Shown one piece after another: positions 9,115 to 19,864 of a stretch of DNA of 64,000 bases (its first letter is position 1; each line of letters begins with the position of its first letter). The notes beneath the pieces were generated by a model that was not told the origin of the DNA, did not search any database, and saw only the letters and a program-made list of their open reading frames with translations. The DNA is from Bacteroidota bacterium (GTDB lineage: Bacteria > Bacteroidota > Bacteroidia > B-17B0 > Aurantibacillaceae): contig JACPOC010000058.1 of assembly GCA_016185125.1 (NCBI GenBank), forward strand, positions 1 through 64,000, read 5' to 3'. The translations under genes and the position numbers were made by a program.

Positions 9115-12100
9115 ATGGCAGACATAAGAAAAGAGTTAGAAAAAAGAATTCTGATCATAGACGGTGCAATGGGCACCATGATTCAGCAATATAAACTGGA
9201 AGAAAAAGATTATCGTGGAAAGCGTTTTGCAGATTGGCATAAAGATCTTCAGGGAAATAATGATCTTCTTTCTATTACACGCCCCGATATCATCAAAGCT
9301 ATTCATAAAGAATATTTAAAAGCGGGAGCGGATATTATTGAAACAAATACATTCAGCGGAACAACCATTGCGATGGCCGATTATGAAATGCAGGAATTGG
9401 TTTACGAACTTAATTTTGAATCCGCTAAAATTGCAAAAGAAGCTATTCTCGAATTTCAAAAAGAATATCCTGAATGTTCATCTGTTGCAAAATTTGTTGC
9501 CGGCGCAATTGGCCCCACTAACCGCACACTTTCTCTTTCTCCCAATGTAAACGATCCGGGCTTCCGCGCTGTTACTTTTGATGAAATGGTAATTGCTTAT
9601 GAAGAACAGGTGCGCGGATTGATTGACGGCGGCGCTGATATTTTATTAATCGAAACAATTTTTGATACCCTTAACGCGAAGGCTGCTTTATTTGCTATTC
9701 AAAATCATTGTAAAAAAATAAAATGCAAAATGCCGGTAATGGTTTCCGGTACTATTACGGATGCAAGCGGAAGAACTTTATCCGGACAAACAACCGAAGC
9801 TTTTTTAAATTCTGTTTCCCACGTTGATCTTTTAAGCGTGGGTTTAAATTGCGCGTTAGGCGCGAAAGACATGCGTCCTTATCTTGAAGAACTTTCAGAT
9901 AAAGCGCCGTTTTATGTAAGCGCGTATCCCAACGCAGGATTACCTAATCAGTTTGGTGAGTACGATGAAGATGCTCATACAATGGGACATCAGATAGAAG
10001 ATTTTTTAAAGGCAGGATTTTTAAATATTGTTGGAGGCTGTTGTGGTACTACGCCGGCTCACATTCAACGCATTGCCGAACTCGCTAAAAACGCGAAGCC
10101 ACGCAAAAGACCTGAGCCGGATACCTTAATGCATTTAAGTGGATTGGAACCGGTAACACTTCGTCCTGAAAGTAATTTTATGAACGTGGGTGAAAGAACC
10201 AATGTTACAGGTTCTAAAAAATTCCTTCGACTTATCAAAGAAAATAACTATGAAGAAGCTTTATCCATTGCAAAAGATCAGGTGGATGGCGGTGCGCAGG
10301 TAATTGATGTAAATATGGACGAAGGCATGCTTGACAGCGAAGCCGCTATGACCGTGTTTTTAAATCTGATAGCTTCCGAGCCTGATATTTCAAGAGTGCC
10401 GATTATGATTGATTCTTCGAAGTGGACTGTTATTGAAGCAGGATTAAAATGTGTGCAGGGAAAGGCCATTGTAAATTCTATTTCTTTAAAAGAAGGTGAA
10501 GAAAAATTTATTGAACAAGCTCAAAAAGTGAAACAATACGGCGCGGCTGTTATTGTAATGGCCTTTGATGAAGTAGGGCAGGCCGATACATTACAACGAC
10601 GAATAGATATTTGCAAACGCGCGTATGATGTATTGGTTAATAAAGTGCATTTTCCTCCACAGGATATTATATTTGATCCGAATATTTTTCCTGTCGCAAC
10701 AGGCATGGAAGAACACCGTTTAAACGCACTCGATTTTTTTAATGCTACTAAATGGATAAAAGAAAATTTACCTTACGCAAAAGTAAGTGGCGGCGTTAGT
10801 AACGTTTCTTTTTCCTTCCGAGGAAATGATCATGTGCGTGAAGCAATTCATTCCGTGTTTTTATATCACGCTATTAGAAATGGAATGGACATGGGCATCG
10901 TAAATCCCTCTCAACTTGTAATTTATGATGATATAGAAAAAGAACTTTTAGAACTCGTTGAAGATGTTTTATTGAACAGACGCGATGATGCGACCGAGAG
11001 ATTGGTAACTCACGCAGAATCCTTAAAAGGAATTTCGGGACAAAAAACTGAAAGGGATGAAGAATGGAGAAAAGGTACAGTAGAAGCGCGTTTAAGTTAT
11101 TCACTCGTAAAAGGGCTTGTAGAGCACATTGATGCTGATACGGAAGAAGCGCGTTTAAAATTAGGAAGACCTTTACACGTTATTGAAGGGCCGCTTATGG
11201 ATGGAATGAACGTGGTGGGCGATCTTTTTGGTAGTGGAAAAATGTTTTTGCCGCAAGTTGTAAAAAGTGCACGTGTGATGAAAAAAGCGGTGGCTTATCT
11301 GGAACCGTATTTACAGGAAGAAAAAGAAGCGAACAGAAAAGCAGGAATTGTTGGCGATGGAAGACAGAACGCAGGCAAAATATTAATGGCTACAGTTAAA
11401 GGTGATGTGCATGATATTGGGAAAAACATTGTGAGTGTTGTGTTAGCTTGCAACAATTATGAAATTATCGATTTAGGCGTGATGGTCTCTTGTGATAAAA
11501 TTTTAGAAGAAGCAAAGAAGCATAACGTTGATGTAATTGGTTTAAGTGGGTTGATTACGCCTTCGTTGGATGAAATGGTTCACGTAGCAAAAGAAATGGA
11601 ACGGTTAGGTTTTAAAACTCCTTTGTTGATTGGGGGTGCCACTACTTCAAAAGTTCATACGGCTGTAAAAATTGCTCAGAATTATTCAGGACCCGTTGTT
11701 CATGTTAATGATGCCAGTAAATCTGTTCCCGTGGCTAGCAGTTTAATTTCAAACGAATTGCGCGATGCTTTTATGGCGGATGTGAATAAAGATTATGAAC
11801 GCGTTCGTGAACAAAATAAAAATGCACAAGGGCAGAACAAATTTATTTCCTTAGAAGAAGCGCGTAAAAATAAATTTAAAGTGGATTGGAGCAAAACAGA
11901 AATAATAAAACCAAAAAAACTAGGGGCAACGGTTTTTGAAGATTATGATCTCAATGAAATATCGCAATATATTGACTGGACACCTTTTTTCCATAGTTGG
12001 GAAATGAAAGGATCTTATCCAAAAATATTTGAAGATAAAGAACGCGGCGTTGAAGCAAAAAAATTATACAGAGATGCTCAACAAATGCTGAAAGATATCA

Positions 12101-12834
12101 TTTCGGGTAAATGGCTCACTGCGAAAGCGGTGGTTGGAATTTATCCCGCAAATCAAATTAACGAAGATGATATTGCAGTGTTTGATACGGACGGAAAAAA
12201 TAAAATTGAAACGTTTCATACATTACGCCAGCAAACAAAAAAACCTGCGGGTCAATATAATATCGCTTTGTCTGATTTTATTAAACCTAGGAATGAGGAA
12301 GGAGCAAAACACTCTCAACCTACTGATTACATTGGCGCTTTTGCCTGCTGTACAGGATTTGGAATTGACGAACATGTTACACGTTTTGAAAAAGACCATG
12401 ATGATTATAAGGCTATCATGATAAAAGCTTTGGCAGATCGATTAGCCGAAGCTTTTGCGGAGTGCCTTCATAAAAAAGTCCGTAAAGAAATCTGGGCTTA
12501 TGCGCAATACGAAAGTTTAAAAAATGAAGATCTTATCAAGGAAGAATATGATGGAATTCGTCCTGCTCCGGGATATCCGGCGCAACCCGATCACCTCGAA
12601 AAGCTTGCAATATGGAAATTATTAAACGTTGAAAAAACAACAGGCATTATTTTAACTGAAAGTTTGGCAATGGTTCCAACTGCTGCGGTTAGCGGTTTAT
12701 ATTTCGCAAATAAAGATTCGCATTATTTTGGTTTAGGAAAAATTACAAAAGAACAAGTTCAGGATTATTCCAAACGTAAAAAAATAGATTTTGAGAAAAT
12801 TGAAAAGTGGTTAGGGCCGGTTTTAGGATATTAA
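9115..12834 (+). CDS. metH: Cobalamin-dependent methionine synthase MetH
   Basis: 1239 aa with homocysteine-binding, pterin-binding, B12-binding ([11 protein letters not shown]) and activation domains. Confidence 0.97.
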   Translation: MADIRKELEKRILIIDGAMGTMIQQYKLEEKDYRGKRFADWHKDLQGNNDLLSITRPDIIKAIHKEYLKAGADIIETNTFSGTTIAMADYEMQELVYELNFESAKIAKEAILEFQKEYPECSSVAKFVAGAIGPTNRTLSLSPNVNDPGFRAVTFDEMVIAYEEQVRGLIDGGADILLIETIFDTLNAKAALFAIQNHCKKIKCKMPVMVSGTITDASGRTLSGQTTEAFLNSVSHVDLLSVGLNCALGAKDMRPYLEELSDKAPFYVSAYPNAGLPNQFGEYDEDAHTMGHQIEDFLKAGFLNIVGGCCGTTPAHIQRIAELAKNAKPRKRPEPDTLMHLSGLEPVTLRPESNFMNVGERTNVTGSKKFLRLIKENNYEEALSIAKDQVDGGAQVIDVNMDEGMLDSEAAMTVFLNLIASEPDISRVPIMIDSSKWTVIEAGLKCVQGKAIVNSISLKEGEEKFIEQAQKVKQYGAAVIVMAFDEVGQADTLQRRIDICKRAYDVLVNKVHFPPQDIIFDPNIFPVATGMEEHRLNALDFFNATKWIKENLPYAKVSGGVSNVSFSFRGNDHVREAIHSVFLYHAIRNGMDMGIVNPSQLVIYDDIEKELLELVEDVLLNRRDDATERLVTHAESLKGISGQKTERDEEWRKGTVEARLSYSLVKGLVEHIDADTEEARLKLGRPLHVIEGPLMDGMNVVGDLFGSGKMFLPQVVKSARVMKKAVAYLEPYLQEEKEANRKAGIVGDGRQNAGKILMATVKGDVHDIGKNIVSVVLACNNYEIIDLGVMVSCDKILEEAKKHNVDVIGLSGLITPSLDEMVHVAKEMERLGFKTPLLIGGATTSKVHTAVKIAQNYSGPVVHVNDASKSVPVASSLISNELRDAFMADVNKDYERVREQNKNAQGQNKFISLEEARKNKFKVDWSKTEIIKPKKLGATVFEDYDLNEISQYIDWTPFFHSWEMKGSYPKIFEDKERGVEAKKLYRDAQQMLKDIISGKWLTAKAVVGIYPANQINEDDIAVFDTDGKNKIETFHTLRQQTKKPAGQYNIALSDFIKPRNEEGAKHSQPTDYIGAFACCTGFGIDEHVTRFEKDHDDYKAIMIKALADRLAEAFAECLHKKVRKEIWAYAQYESLKNEDLIKEEYDGIRPAPGYPAQPDHLEKLAIWKLLNVEKTTGIILTESLAMVPTAAVSGLYFANKDSHYFGLGKITKEQVQDYSKRKKIDFEKIEKWLGPVLGY

Positions 12835-12867
12835 GTATTAATTTCGAAAAAATTTTATCGCAACAGC

Positions 12868-13473
12868 ATGGCAAATATTTTTGAGTTCAATGGTTATAAG
12901 CCCGTAATACATCGCAGCGCTTTTATTCACCCCAACGCAACTGTAACAGGCAATGTAACTATAGGAAGAGATGTTTATGTGGGTCCCGGCGCGGCTATTC
13001 GGGGCGATTGGGGTGCTATAGTAATTGAAGATGGATGTAATGTTCAGGAAAACTGCACCATTCACATGTTTCCGGGAACTACGGTGTTATTAAAAGAATC
13101 TGCGCATATTGGCCATGGAGCAATTATACATGGTGCTACCATTGGAAAAAATGCACTCATTGGGATGAACAGTGTAATTATGGATAATGCAATAATTGGT
13201 GATGAATGTATTGTAGGGGCACTTTCGTTTATTTCAGCTGATGCTGTGTTTGAAAAACGAAAGGTTATTGTAGGTAATCCCGCAAAAGAAATTAAAGATG
13301 TGAGTGATGAGATGATCAAATGGAAAACCAAAGGCACCCAATTATATCAGCAATTGCCTGCAGATTGTTATGCTTCGTTAAAAGAATGTGAGCCATTAAG
13401 ACGTTCGCCTGCATTTAAGCCTGAGCAGCAAAACGAATACAAAACCTGGGGAGAGAATAAAAAAAAGAAGTAA
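12868..13473 (+). CDS. Gamma carbonic anhydrase-like / PaaY-type hexapeptide-repeat protein
   Basis: Left-handed beta-helix hexapeptides: NATVTGNVTIGRDVYVGPGAAIRGDWGAIVIEDGCNVQENCTIHMF. Confidence 0.85.
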   Translation: MANIFEFNGYKPVIHRSAFIHPNATVTGNVTIGRDVYVGPGAAIRGDWGAIVIEDGCNVQENCTIHMFPGTTVLLKESAHIGHGAIIHGATIGKNALIGMNSVIMDNAIIGDECIVGALSFISADAVFEKRKVIVGNPAKEIKDVSDEMIKWKTKGTQLYQQLPADCYASLKECEPLRRSPAFKPEQQNEYKTWGENKKKK

Positions 13474-13496
13474 TGAATACGTCATTGTGCACTATC

Positions 13497-13558
13497 ATCT
13501 TGACATCAGGAGGATCTGTAACAAATATTATTCTTAGATTTCTTCCTTACGTCAAAAT
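13497..13558. repeat. Imperfect palindromic intergenic element
   Basis: ATCTTGACATCAGGAGGATCTGT and TTAGATTTCTTCCTTACGTCAAAAT are imperfect inverted repeats around a short spacer. Confidence 0.55.
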
Positions 13559-13581
13559 AACAATTTTAATAAACCCACAAC

Positions 13582-13612
13582 AAAAAACCCAAACATTTCT
13601 ATTTGGGTTTTT
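13582..13612. terminator. Bidirectional intrinsic terminator between convergent genes
   Basis: AAAAACCCAAAcatttctaTTTGGGTTTTT. Confidence 0.75.
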
Positions 13613-13615
13613 AAT

Positions 13616-15343
13616 TTATTTACCTGCAGGCTTGGTTCCCTGCTTTGGCGGATTAAAATAATTCTTCGCTTTTTCGTGGGCAGGATCAATCTCCTTTAGC
13701 TGATTAAAAATTTCGTCTGCTTTAGTTTTGTCTTTTTTGGTTACATAATAAAATCCAAGATATTCCAATGCTTCAATCACGTTTCCTTTATAGGTTGTGG
13801 CTTTTTCTTCAGGTTTTACAACTTTTAAAACCTGTTCGTAATTTTCTTTAGCCAAATCCTTTTCAGCTTTTAAGTCCTGCGAAAAGTTTGCTCTTCCTCT
13901 CCACACATAAGCAACAGGCCACAAGGAATTTAAACGAACAAGGTAAGAGAAAGCGGTATCAGCATTTACGTAATACGGACGGGCTTCTGCTTCTTTCTGA
14001 GCTTTTACTTTAGCATCTTTTAAGTTTACAACTCCGTTCTTTATAGCTTCTCCAGAATAATAATAAGCGCGTCCCAAATTAAACCAATCATTATTATTTA
14101 AAGATTTTATATCCTTTGCTTTTTTCTTTTCATAATAAATAATGGCTTTGTCGTTTTTCTTAGACTTATAAGCGGCGTTGGCAATCTCACTATAAATATC
14201 TCCGGCAATGGAAGTGTCTAGCTTAATGGCTTTTTCCATTTCCACTATGCCTAAGCTGTCTTTTCCTGTTTTCAATAAAAGAAGTCCTTTATATTTATAA
14301 TCAGTACCTAAAAACTTAAAATCTGCAGGTGCTTTTTTAAAAAATTCCTCAATCGTTTTTAAACCTTTGCGGTAAGCGGCAGTATCCGTTTTAGCGCCCA
14401 TTTCGTAATAACTCTGCGCAGCAATACGTTCTAAATATAAATTATTGAAATTACCTTTTTTCAAATTTTCATATTCGGCAATAGCTTCGGCATGTTGTTT
14501 GTTTTTATAAAGGGCGCTCATAAAACGGTAACGTGCAAAATCACTATTATTTAATTCCAGATATTTTTTCCAGTTTTCTATCGATTTGGAATTTTGTCCG
14601 GCTAAAGAATACAGTTCCGCTTTTTCTCGGTAAGCCGGCGCATAAGTGGCATCAATTGCTTCGGCCTCTTTGTATTTCTCTAAAGCTAATTGATAATTTC
14701 GCCCGCGTTGATATAATTTCCCTTCCCGTAAAATACCTTTTGTGTTTTTAGGATTTAAAGTAGTAACCGTTTTGTAACTTTTAATAGCAGGCCCTCCGTC
14801 TGAAGGGGTTTTCTCCAACTGTGCGTCTCCTAAAATTATATAGTTCTCAGCGTTTTTTGGCTCCAGCTTAATAGCGTTATTAATTTGAGTTAAAGCTTCA
14901 TCCGGATTTTTATTATCCGTTACCAGCCAAGCTTCTGCCGTGCGGCGCATTACCTCAGCATTTTTGTTTTGCGCAATGCTGGCGGCTTTAAAAAATTGTG
15001 TTTTAGCTTCGGCAACATTATTTTTTGCAAGGTATACTTTTCCTAAGCCAACATAATTTAAAGGGTTAGTCGCGTTAACTTCAACCCCCTTTGTGTAAAA
15101 GGTTTTCGCACTGTCTAATTCACCATTCTGAAAGCCATCAAATTTCCCTTTTTTAAAAAAATTTTCTCCGTAATAAAAATAGTTTTCACCTTTTGCAGGC
15201 TCTTTGGCTATCATTGATCGAAAGTCAGTAGCGGCCGATTCGAAACGTTCGCTTTCTGTTTTAGCAATTGCGTCCGGTAAAGTCTGCGCAATTCCTAAAG
15301 TTGAAACAAAGGAGAGAGCGAAAATATAAACTGATTTTTTCAT
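13616..15343 (-). CDS. Tetratricopeptide repeat protein
   Basis: Multiple TPRs (NPLNYVGLGKVYLAKNNVAEAKTQFFKAA); signal peptide; last gene of the Ton cluster. Confidence 0.87.
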   Translation of the reverse strand: MKKSVYIFALSFVSTLGIAQTLPDAIAKTESERFESAATDFRSMIAKEPAKGENYFYYGENFFKKGKFDGFQNGELDSAKTFYTKGVEVNATNPLNYVGLGKVYLAKNNVAEAKTQFFKAASIAQNKNAEVMRRTAEAWLVTDNKNPDEALTQINNAIKLEPKNAENYIILGDAQLEKTPSDGGPAIKSYKTVTTLNPKNTKGILREGKLYQRGRNYQLALEKYKEAEAIDATYAPAYREKAELYSLAGQNSKSIENWKKYLELNNSDFARYRFMSALYKNKQHAEAIAEYENLKKGNFNNLYLERIAAQSYYEMGAKTDTAAYRKGLKTIEEFFKKAPADFKFLGTDYKYKGLLLLKTGKDSLGIVEMEKAIKLDTSIAGDIYSEIANAAYKSKKNDKAIIYYEKKKAKDIKSLNNNDWFNLGRAYYYSGEAIKNGVVNLKDAKVKAQKEAEARPYYVNADTAFSYLVRLNSLWPVAYVWRGRANFSQDLKAEKDLAKENYEQVLKVVKPEEKATTYKGNVIEALEYLGFYYVTKKDKTKADEIFNQLKEIDPAHEKAKNYFNPPKQGTKPAGK

Positions 15344-15438
15344 TGTAAATTTTAATTGAGTTTAAATTTATTAATTATTTAACTGCAATGCACGTGCCAC
15401 ATTTAAAATTTTAATTGTTTAAGGAATTTTATGAATTC

Positions 15439-16431
15439 TTATGGATTCATGTTTACCTGAATGCTGCGCTCCTGTTGTTTTGTTGGCAGAAGCCCTTGCT
15501 TTAAAAAAGATATTTGCCCGTTTGGCCCGGCTATAAATGTTTCAAAGCCTTTGCCTAAGGAAAAATCGCCGCCGCGTTTGTAAATATAAACCGTTCGTGT
15601 AAAAGGATAAGTTTTTAGTTTAAAACTATTCTGACTCGGGTATTCAAATTCATTGGTTTTTCCTTTTTGACTAACGGCTATAAGCTTTACTTTACTTTTA
15701 TTTGATTTGTAAATAGAGTCATCCACATCACTAAGCCATGCAAAATCAATGATAGCAATTGTGTTTTTGTGATTAGCTACGTAATTTATACTTTCGATAC
15801 TTGAATTGGAGATGCTGCAGTTGCCGGATATTTTATTGCCGGATAAAACAGAATCTAATAGATATTGCATTACAGAAGAATTAGCTTTGTCAAACAGTAA
15901 GGTGAGTTTTGTATCATTACTGAGAGAATCTTTACATACAAATGGCTTTGTGAGTAATTCAACAATCTGGTTGTAATTTAAAACATCTATCGGTGTGTTT
16001 TTATTTGTAATAAACGCTATTCCACTTTTCGCGACAGCTGAAAATTGAGGCGTCATTGCTTTAGAAGTAAATGCTTTTTTTTCTTTATCAGTTAGCTGAC
16101 GAGAAATAATGATCATTTTACAACTGTCATTATACAATGCCTGAACCGCATTATTATCGTTGGAAGGAACAAGTTCAATACTTGCATTGGGATAATGCGC
16201 CTGGAATGTATAGGCTTGATTTTCTATATGCAGTTGAAGGCCTTCATCGTAATACACTTTTAATTTTCCGGAGGTAGGAGAATTATCTTCATAATCATTT
16301 TTAAAATAAGGATCGGAACATGAGACAAAAGACAGGAAACAGGGAACAAAAAACAAGATGGAGGAAATAAAAAAATTATTTCCACGCTTCTTAGATCCCT
16401 CCTTCGATGGGATGACAGGCTTATTCTTCAT
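15439..16431 (-). CDS. PstS-like substrate-binding lipoprotein
   Basis: Lipobox-like LSFVSC, then SGKLKVYYDEGLQLHIENQAYTFQAHYPNASIELVPSNDNNAVQALYNDSCKMIIISRQLT, typical of a periplasmic phosphate-binding-like fold. Confidence 0.77.
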   Translation of the reverse strand: MKNKPVIPSKEGSKKRGNNFFISSILFFVPCFLSFVSCSDPYFKNDYEDNSPTSGKLKVYYDEGLQLHIENQAYTFQAHYPNASIELVPSNDNNAVQALYNDSCKMIIISRQLTDKEKKAFTSKAMTPQFSAVAKSGIAFITNKNTPIDVLNYNQIVELLTKPFVCKDSLSNDTKLTLLFDKANSSVMQYLLDSVLSGNKISGNCSISNSSIESINYVANHKNTIAIIDFAWLSDVDDSIYKSNKSKVKLIAVSQKGKTNEFEYPSQNSFKLKTYPFTRTVYIYKRGGDFSLGKGFETFIAGPNGQISFLKQGLLPTKQQERSIQVNMNP

Positions 16432-16636
16432 TTTTTGTGTATTTCATTACCTGATAAATTCTAAAGCTGCGGTAAACAGCGGAAGCAAGCAAGAGAATTA
16501 CAAAGCCTATTCTTTTTGGCCCGTATAAACGATCGCTCATTACATCGGTAAACGCAATTACAATAGCACCGGCCGTTACCATTAATACCGTAATAACGCC
16601 GAACCAAAGAGTAACGGAGTGTAAGCCTAATTTCAT
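16421..16636 (-). CDS. Small two-TM membrane protein
   Basis: MKLGLHSVTLWFGVITVLMVTAGAIVIAF...; stop overlaps the PstS-like start (ATGAAGAATAA). Confidence 0.6.
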   Translation of the reverse strand: MKLGLHSVTLWFGVITVLMVTAGAIVIAFTDVMSDRLYGPKRIGFVILLLASAVYRSFRIYQVMKYTKNEE

Positions 16637-16708
16637 TTTAAGTTTTATTTTAGGGATAAAAAAAAGCCACAACTAAATGTTATGGCTTATTTAATTATTA
16701 ATTTTTAA

Positions 16709-17563
16709 TTATTGAATTTTAAAGCTGATTGGTAAGTTAAAATAACATTTTACCGAACGTCCCGTCATTTTCGCTGCTTTCCATTTTGGCATTGATTTTA
16801 CAACACGGATAGCTTCTTTATCGCAATCAGAACAACCCGGAACGCCTTTTAAGACTTCCACGTTACTGATCTCTCCGCTTTCATTCACAACAAATTTAAG
16901 AAAACATTTACCGCTAATTCCGGCTTCACGGGCCATGGCAGGATATTGCAGAGTTTTTTGAATGTATTTTGCCATTTCGGCAATTCCACCCGGAAATTCG
17001 GCTTGCTCTTCCACAATGGTAAAAATCTCAGGAGCGGCGGGTTCTGTTGAACCTTTTTCATCTGTTGGAGGCGCAACAATATCCTTGTCTCCCTCTTGAT
17101 CTTTTGTGCCCACATTTACATCCTTCACCTCGTCGATGGTTTTTTGCGGCTCTTCTTCCACGGCATCATCTTTAATAACGGGCGGAACGAATTTTACCAT
17201 TTCAACCATTGGGGGAGGTGGCGGCGGTGGCGGCGGTGGCGGAACATCTTCAATTGGCGGAGGCGGAGTAAGATCGATCTGCTCCACTTTTAAAGTTTCA
17301 GCAGTTTCTTCCGATTTCGGCCTGTCCATAAATTTTTTCAGTCCAAACAATGCCACAGAAAAAACAATCATTCCGGCAAGGATGAACATGACGCGTTTGT
17401 TGTAATTGTTGCGTAATTCATACGCGCCGTAATTTTGATTTCTTCCGGCAAAAACAACATTGTTTCTGGTTTCATAACTTTCGCCAGTCCAGCCTGTTTT
17501 TAGATCCAACAACAACATGGTTATTGAGATCACAACGAATATTCCTATGAGTGCGAATAACAT
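16709..17563 (-). CDS. tonB: Energy transducer TonB
   Basis: N-terminal TM, polyproline region, C-terminal YPAMAREAGISGKCFLKFVVNESGEISNVEVLKGVPGCSDCDKEAIRVVKSMPKWKAAKMTGRSVKCYFNLPISFKI. Confidence 0.95.
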   Translation of the reverse strand: MLFALIGIFVVISITMLLLDLKTGWTGESYETRNNVVFAGRNQNYGAYELRNNYNKRVMFILAGMIVFSVALFGLKKFMDRPKSEETAETLKVEQIDLTPPPPIEDVPPPPPPPPPPPMVEMVKFVPPVIKDDAVEEEPQKTIDEVKDVNVGTKDQEGDKDIVAPPTDEKGSTEPAAPEIFTIVEEQAEFPGGIAEMAKYIQKTLQYPAMAREAGISGKCFLKFVVNESGEISNVEVLKGVPGCSDCDKEAIRVVKSMPKWKAAKMTGRSVKCYFNLPISFKIQ

Positions 17564-17578
17564 TTTTTCCTCCTTTTT

Positions 17579-18214
17579 TTAATTAGCACCTACTTTTTCA
17601 ATCAGCAAATCAAACTCCGGTTTAATAATGTCCACCATTACATACTTACCAACCACATTGTAATTTAATTCATCAATCATATCAATTACATTTTTGTAAG
17701 TAGCCTTGTCATCGGTTTTTATAAGAAATGTCGGCGTTAATTTATCCGCTTTTCTTTCCTTCACTAAACGTTTAAACGTGCTGTCTTCTAATTGTTTTGC
17801 ATCGTGTTTTACAATCAGATCTTTCACCTGCTTTTGCATATCTTTATTTTTTTCAAGAAGATACTTGCGTAAACTTTCTTTGGAAAAATTTAACTCTGAT
17901 AATTGTGTTTTGGCACCTTTATCACTATCTGCGGCTCTAAATTCCCCTTCATAGTAAAAGATTTTATCATCCTTAGTTAAAAGAAAAGTGATACCGTTTT
18001 TAATTGGCGGTTGTTCTTTTTCATCTAACGGAGGTGCCGGGAAAGTTAGCTCCATGGATTTTGGTTTACTGAATGTTGCCGTTAAAACGAAGAACGTTAG
18101 TAACAGGAACGCTAAATCCACCATGGGTGTCATATCTATCCGCGTGCTTTGTTTTTTGGCGCGTTTTTTACCGCCTTTTTTACCACCGCCGCCGCCTTCT
18201 TGTATTTCTGCCAT
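17579..18214 (-). CDS. exbD: ExbD/TolR biopolymer transporter (paralog 2)
   Basis: RIDMTPMVDLAFLLLTFFVLTATFSKP. Confidence 0.93.
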   Translation of the reverse strand: MAEIQEGGGGGKKGGKKRAKKQSTRIDMTPMVDLAFLLLTFFVLTATFSKPKSMELTFPAPPLDEKEQPPIKNGITFLLTKDDKIFYYEGEFRAADSDKGAKTQLSELNFSKESLRKYLLEKNKDMQKQVKDLIVKHDAKQLEDSTFKRLVKERKADKLTPTFLIKTDDKATYKNVIDMIDELNYNVVGKYVMVDIIKPEFDLLIEKVGAN

Positions 18215-18242
18215 TGTTTAAATTTTTTAATTAATTATTAAA

Positions 18243-18926
18243 TTACTTTTCGGGCTGAACCACTGTTCCGCCGCCTTCTAATTGCGTAATTAAATTAAAC
18301 TGGTACAATTTTAAATCGGTAAAGGTTTTAATAACATCCTTTACATAAATGTATTTAGTAGTTGCGGCGCACTTGATGGCGTAGCGAGGTTTTTCGGCTT
18401 TAAACTCGCCTCCGGCTGTCGCCGCTTTTACCTTTGCTTCTTCATACATTTCCACAGCTTTTCTTCCGCCAATTGCTATCCAGTCTTTTAACTGATTATT
18501 AGGTGTAATGGTATCTAATGGAACTCCGGTTTGTCCTTTAAAATTGGTACGGGCTTCTTCCTTTGCATCTATATAAGCAGGAAGATCTTTGATATCTACT
18601 CCAAAGCTTGGTAAGCCGCTGAATTTTACAATTTGCTGCTCGGTAAACTGAACTTTGTATTTTGCAGCCATATCGCGCAAAGCGTTCATTTTAGCCGTAG
18701 AATTACTGATCCCGAAAAACGCACGTCCTTTTTCATCAATGGTAACCATAATGTGGTTATCCGGTAAATCTACTTTACCAATAGATGAAGGAGGATCAAC
18801 AACAACGGGCTCAGCCATGCGAAACGATGCTGTTAACATAAAGAATGTTACGAGCAGGAACGCAAGATCCACCATGGGTGTCATGTCCAGCGCCGGGGCT
18901 CCTCCTTTTGATGGTTTTTTTGACAT
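18243..18926 (-). CDS. exbD: ExbD/TolR biopolymer transporter (paralog 1)
   Basis: ALDMTPMVDLAFLLVTFFMLTASFRMAEP. Confidence 0.93.
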   Translation of the reverse strand: MSKKPSKGGAPALDMTPMVDLAFLLVTFFMLTASFRMAEPVVVDPPSSIGKVDLPDNHIMVTIDEKGRAFFGISNSTAKMNALRDMAAKYKVQFTEQQIVKFSGLPSFGVDIKDLPAYIDAKEEARTNFKGQTGVPLDTITPNNQLKDWIAIGGRKAVEMYEEAKVKAATAGGEFKAEKPRYAIKCAATTKYIYVKDVIKTFTDLKLYQFNLITQLEGGGTVVQPEK

Positions 18927-19060
18927 TGTTTCTTATCTTTTTAATTAAGATGAATAATTTTTAATTTTTCCATAAATGGAACACAGATTAAGCAGATTTT
19001 TATGAGAAAATAGGAATTTTTGTTTCTTCTATCCTATTTATCTGCGATATCAGCGTTCAA

Positions 19061-19864
19061 TTATTTTCCTGATGCCTGAAACTCCTGAATGATTGAGAAT
19101 CCGGCCTCGTCCATTGCGTAAGTGATCTGATCTATACGGTTACTGAAATAGTTATAAAAGATAATGGCAAAAGCGGAAGTTAAAATTCCTACCAATGTAT
19201 TTACAAGGGCTTCAGAAATACCTGTTGCAAGAGCGGAAGTATCAGGAGCGCCGGCAGCAGAAAGGGCCGCGAACGCACGAATCATACCTACAACGGTTCC
19301 AATAAGGCCGGCTAATGTACCGATAGAAGCCATGGTTGAAATAACCACCATGTTTTTTGAAAGCATTGGCAATTCAAGAGCGGTTGCTTCTTCAATAGCT
19401 TTTTGAATCGCGTGAACTTTTGCTTCTTTATCCATTGTAGAATCGTTTTGAACGAACTGATATTTTAAAATCCCTTCGTGAACCACGTTGGCTAAAGAAC
19501 CTTTCTGACGATCGCACTCTGCAATGGCGCCCGCGAAATCATGATTTGAAATTAACGATTTTATTTTTCCCACAAATTTATCGGTTTGTCCGCGGCCGTT
19601 AGCTTTCATAATAGTAATGAAGCGCTCAATGGCAAAAGTAATTACCGTTAATAAAAACCCGATAAGAATAGGCACAATAAAACCTCCTTTGTACATGGTT
19701 CCTAAAATGTTATGAGGATGCCCTTTTTCAGGATCGCCGCCTTCGAAGTTGGAAGGAGATCCAAGAACTGTTTTGTAGATGAACCATCCGATAACGATAC
19801 AGATTACAATGGCTAATGCTGAAATCACTAATGGGAAACCTCCCGATGTTTTTTTTGTGCTCAT
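19061..19864 (-). CDS. exbB: MotA/TolQ/ExbB proton channel
   Basis: STMASIGTLAGLIGTVVGMIRAF...ALVNTLVGILTSAFAIIFYNYFSNRI; start MSTKKTSGGF preferred. Confidence 0.93.
   Translation of the reverse strand: MSTKKTSGGFPLVISALAIVICIVIGWFIYKTVLGSPSNFEGGDPEKGHPHNILGTMYKGGFIVPILIGFLLTVITFAIERFITIMKANGRGQTDKFVGKIKSLISNHDFAGAIAECDRQKGSLANVVHEGILKYQFVQNDSTMDKEAKVHAIQKAIEEATALELPMLSKNMVVISTMASIGTLAGLIGTVVGMIRAFAALSAAGAPDTSALATGISEALVNTLVGILTSAFAIIFYNYFSNRIDQITYAMDEAGFSIIQEFQASGK

Noticed and set aside
12134-12421. 95-aa ORF inside metH
   Set aside because: Out-of-frame reading in a highly conserved gene; no start context or domain.
15390-15397. GCACGTGC palindrome between the TPR and PstS-like genes
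   Set aside because: Only 8 bp; not distinguishable from chance without genome-wide counts.
17096-17405. Forward ORFs 17096..17293 and 17106..17405 with Gly/Trp-Arg runs
   Set aside because: Complementary readings of the TonB polyproline tract.
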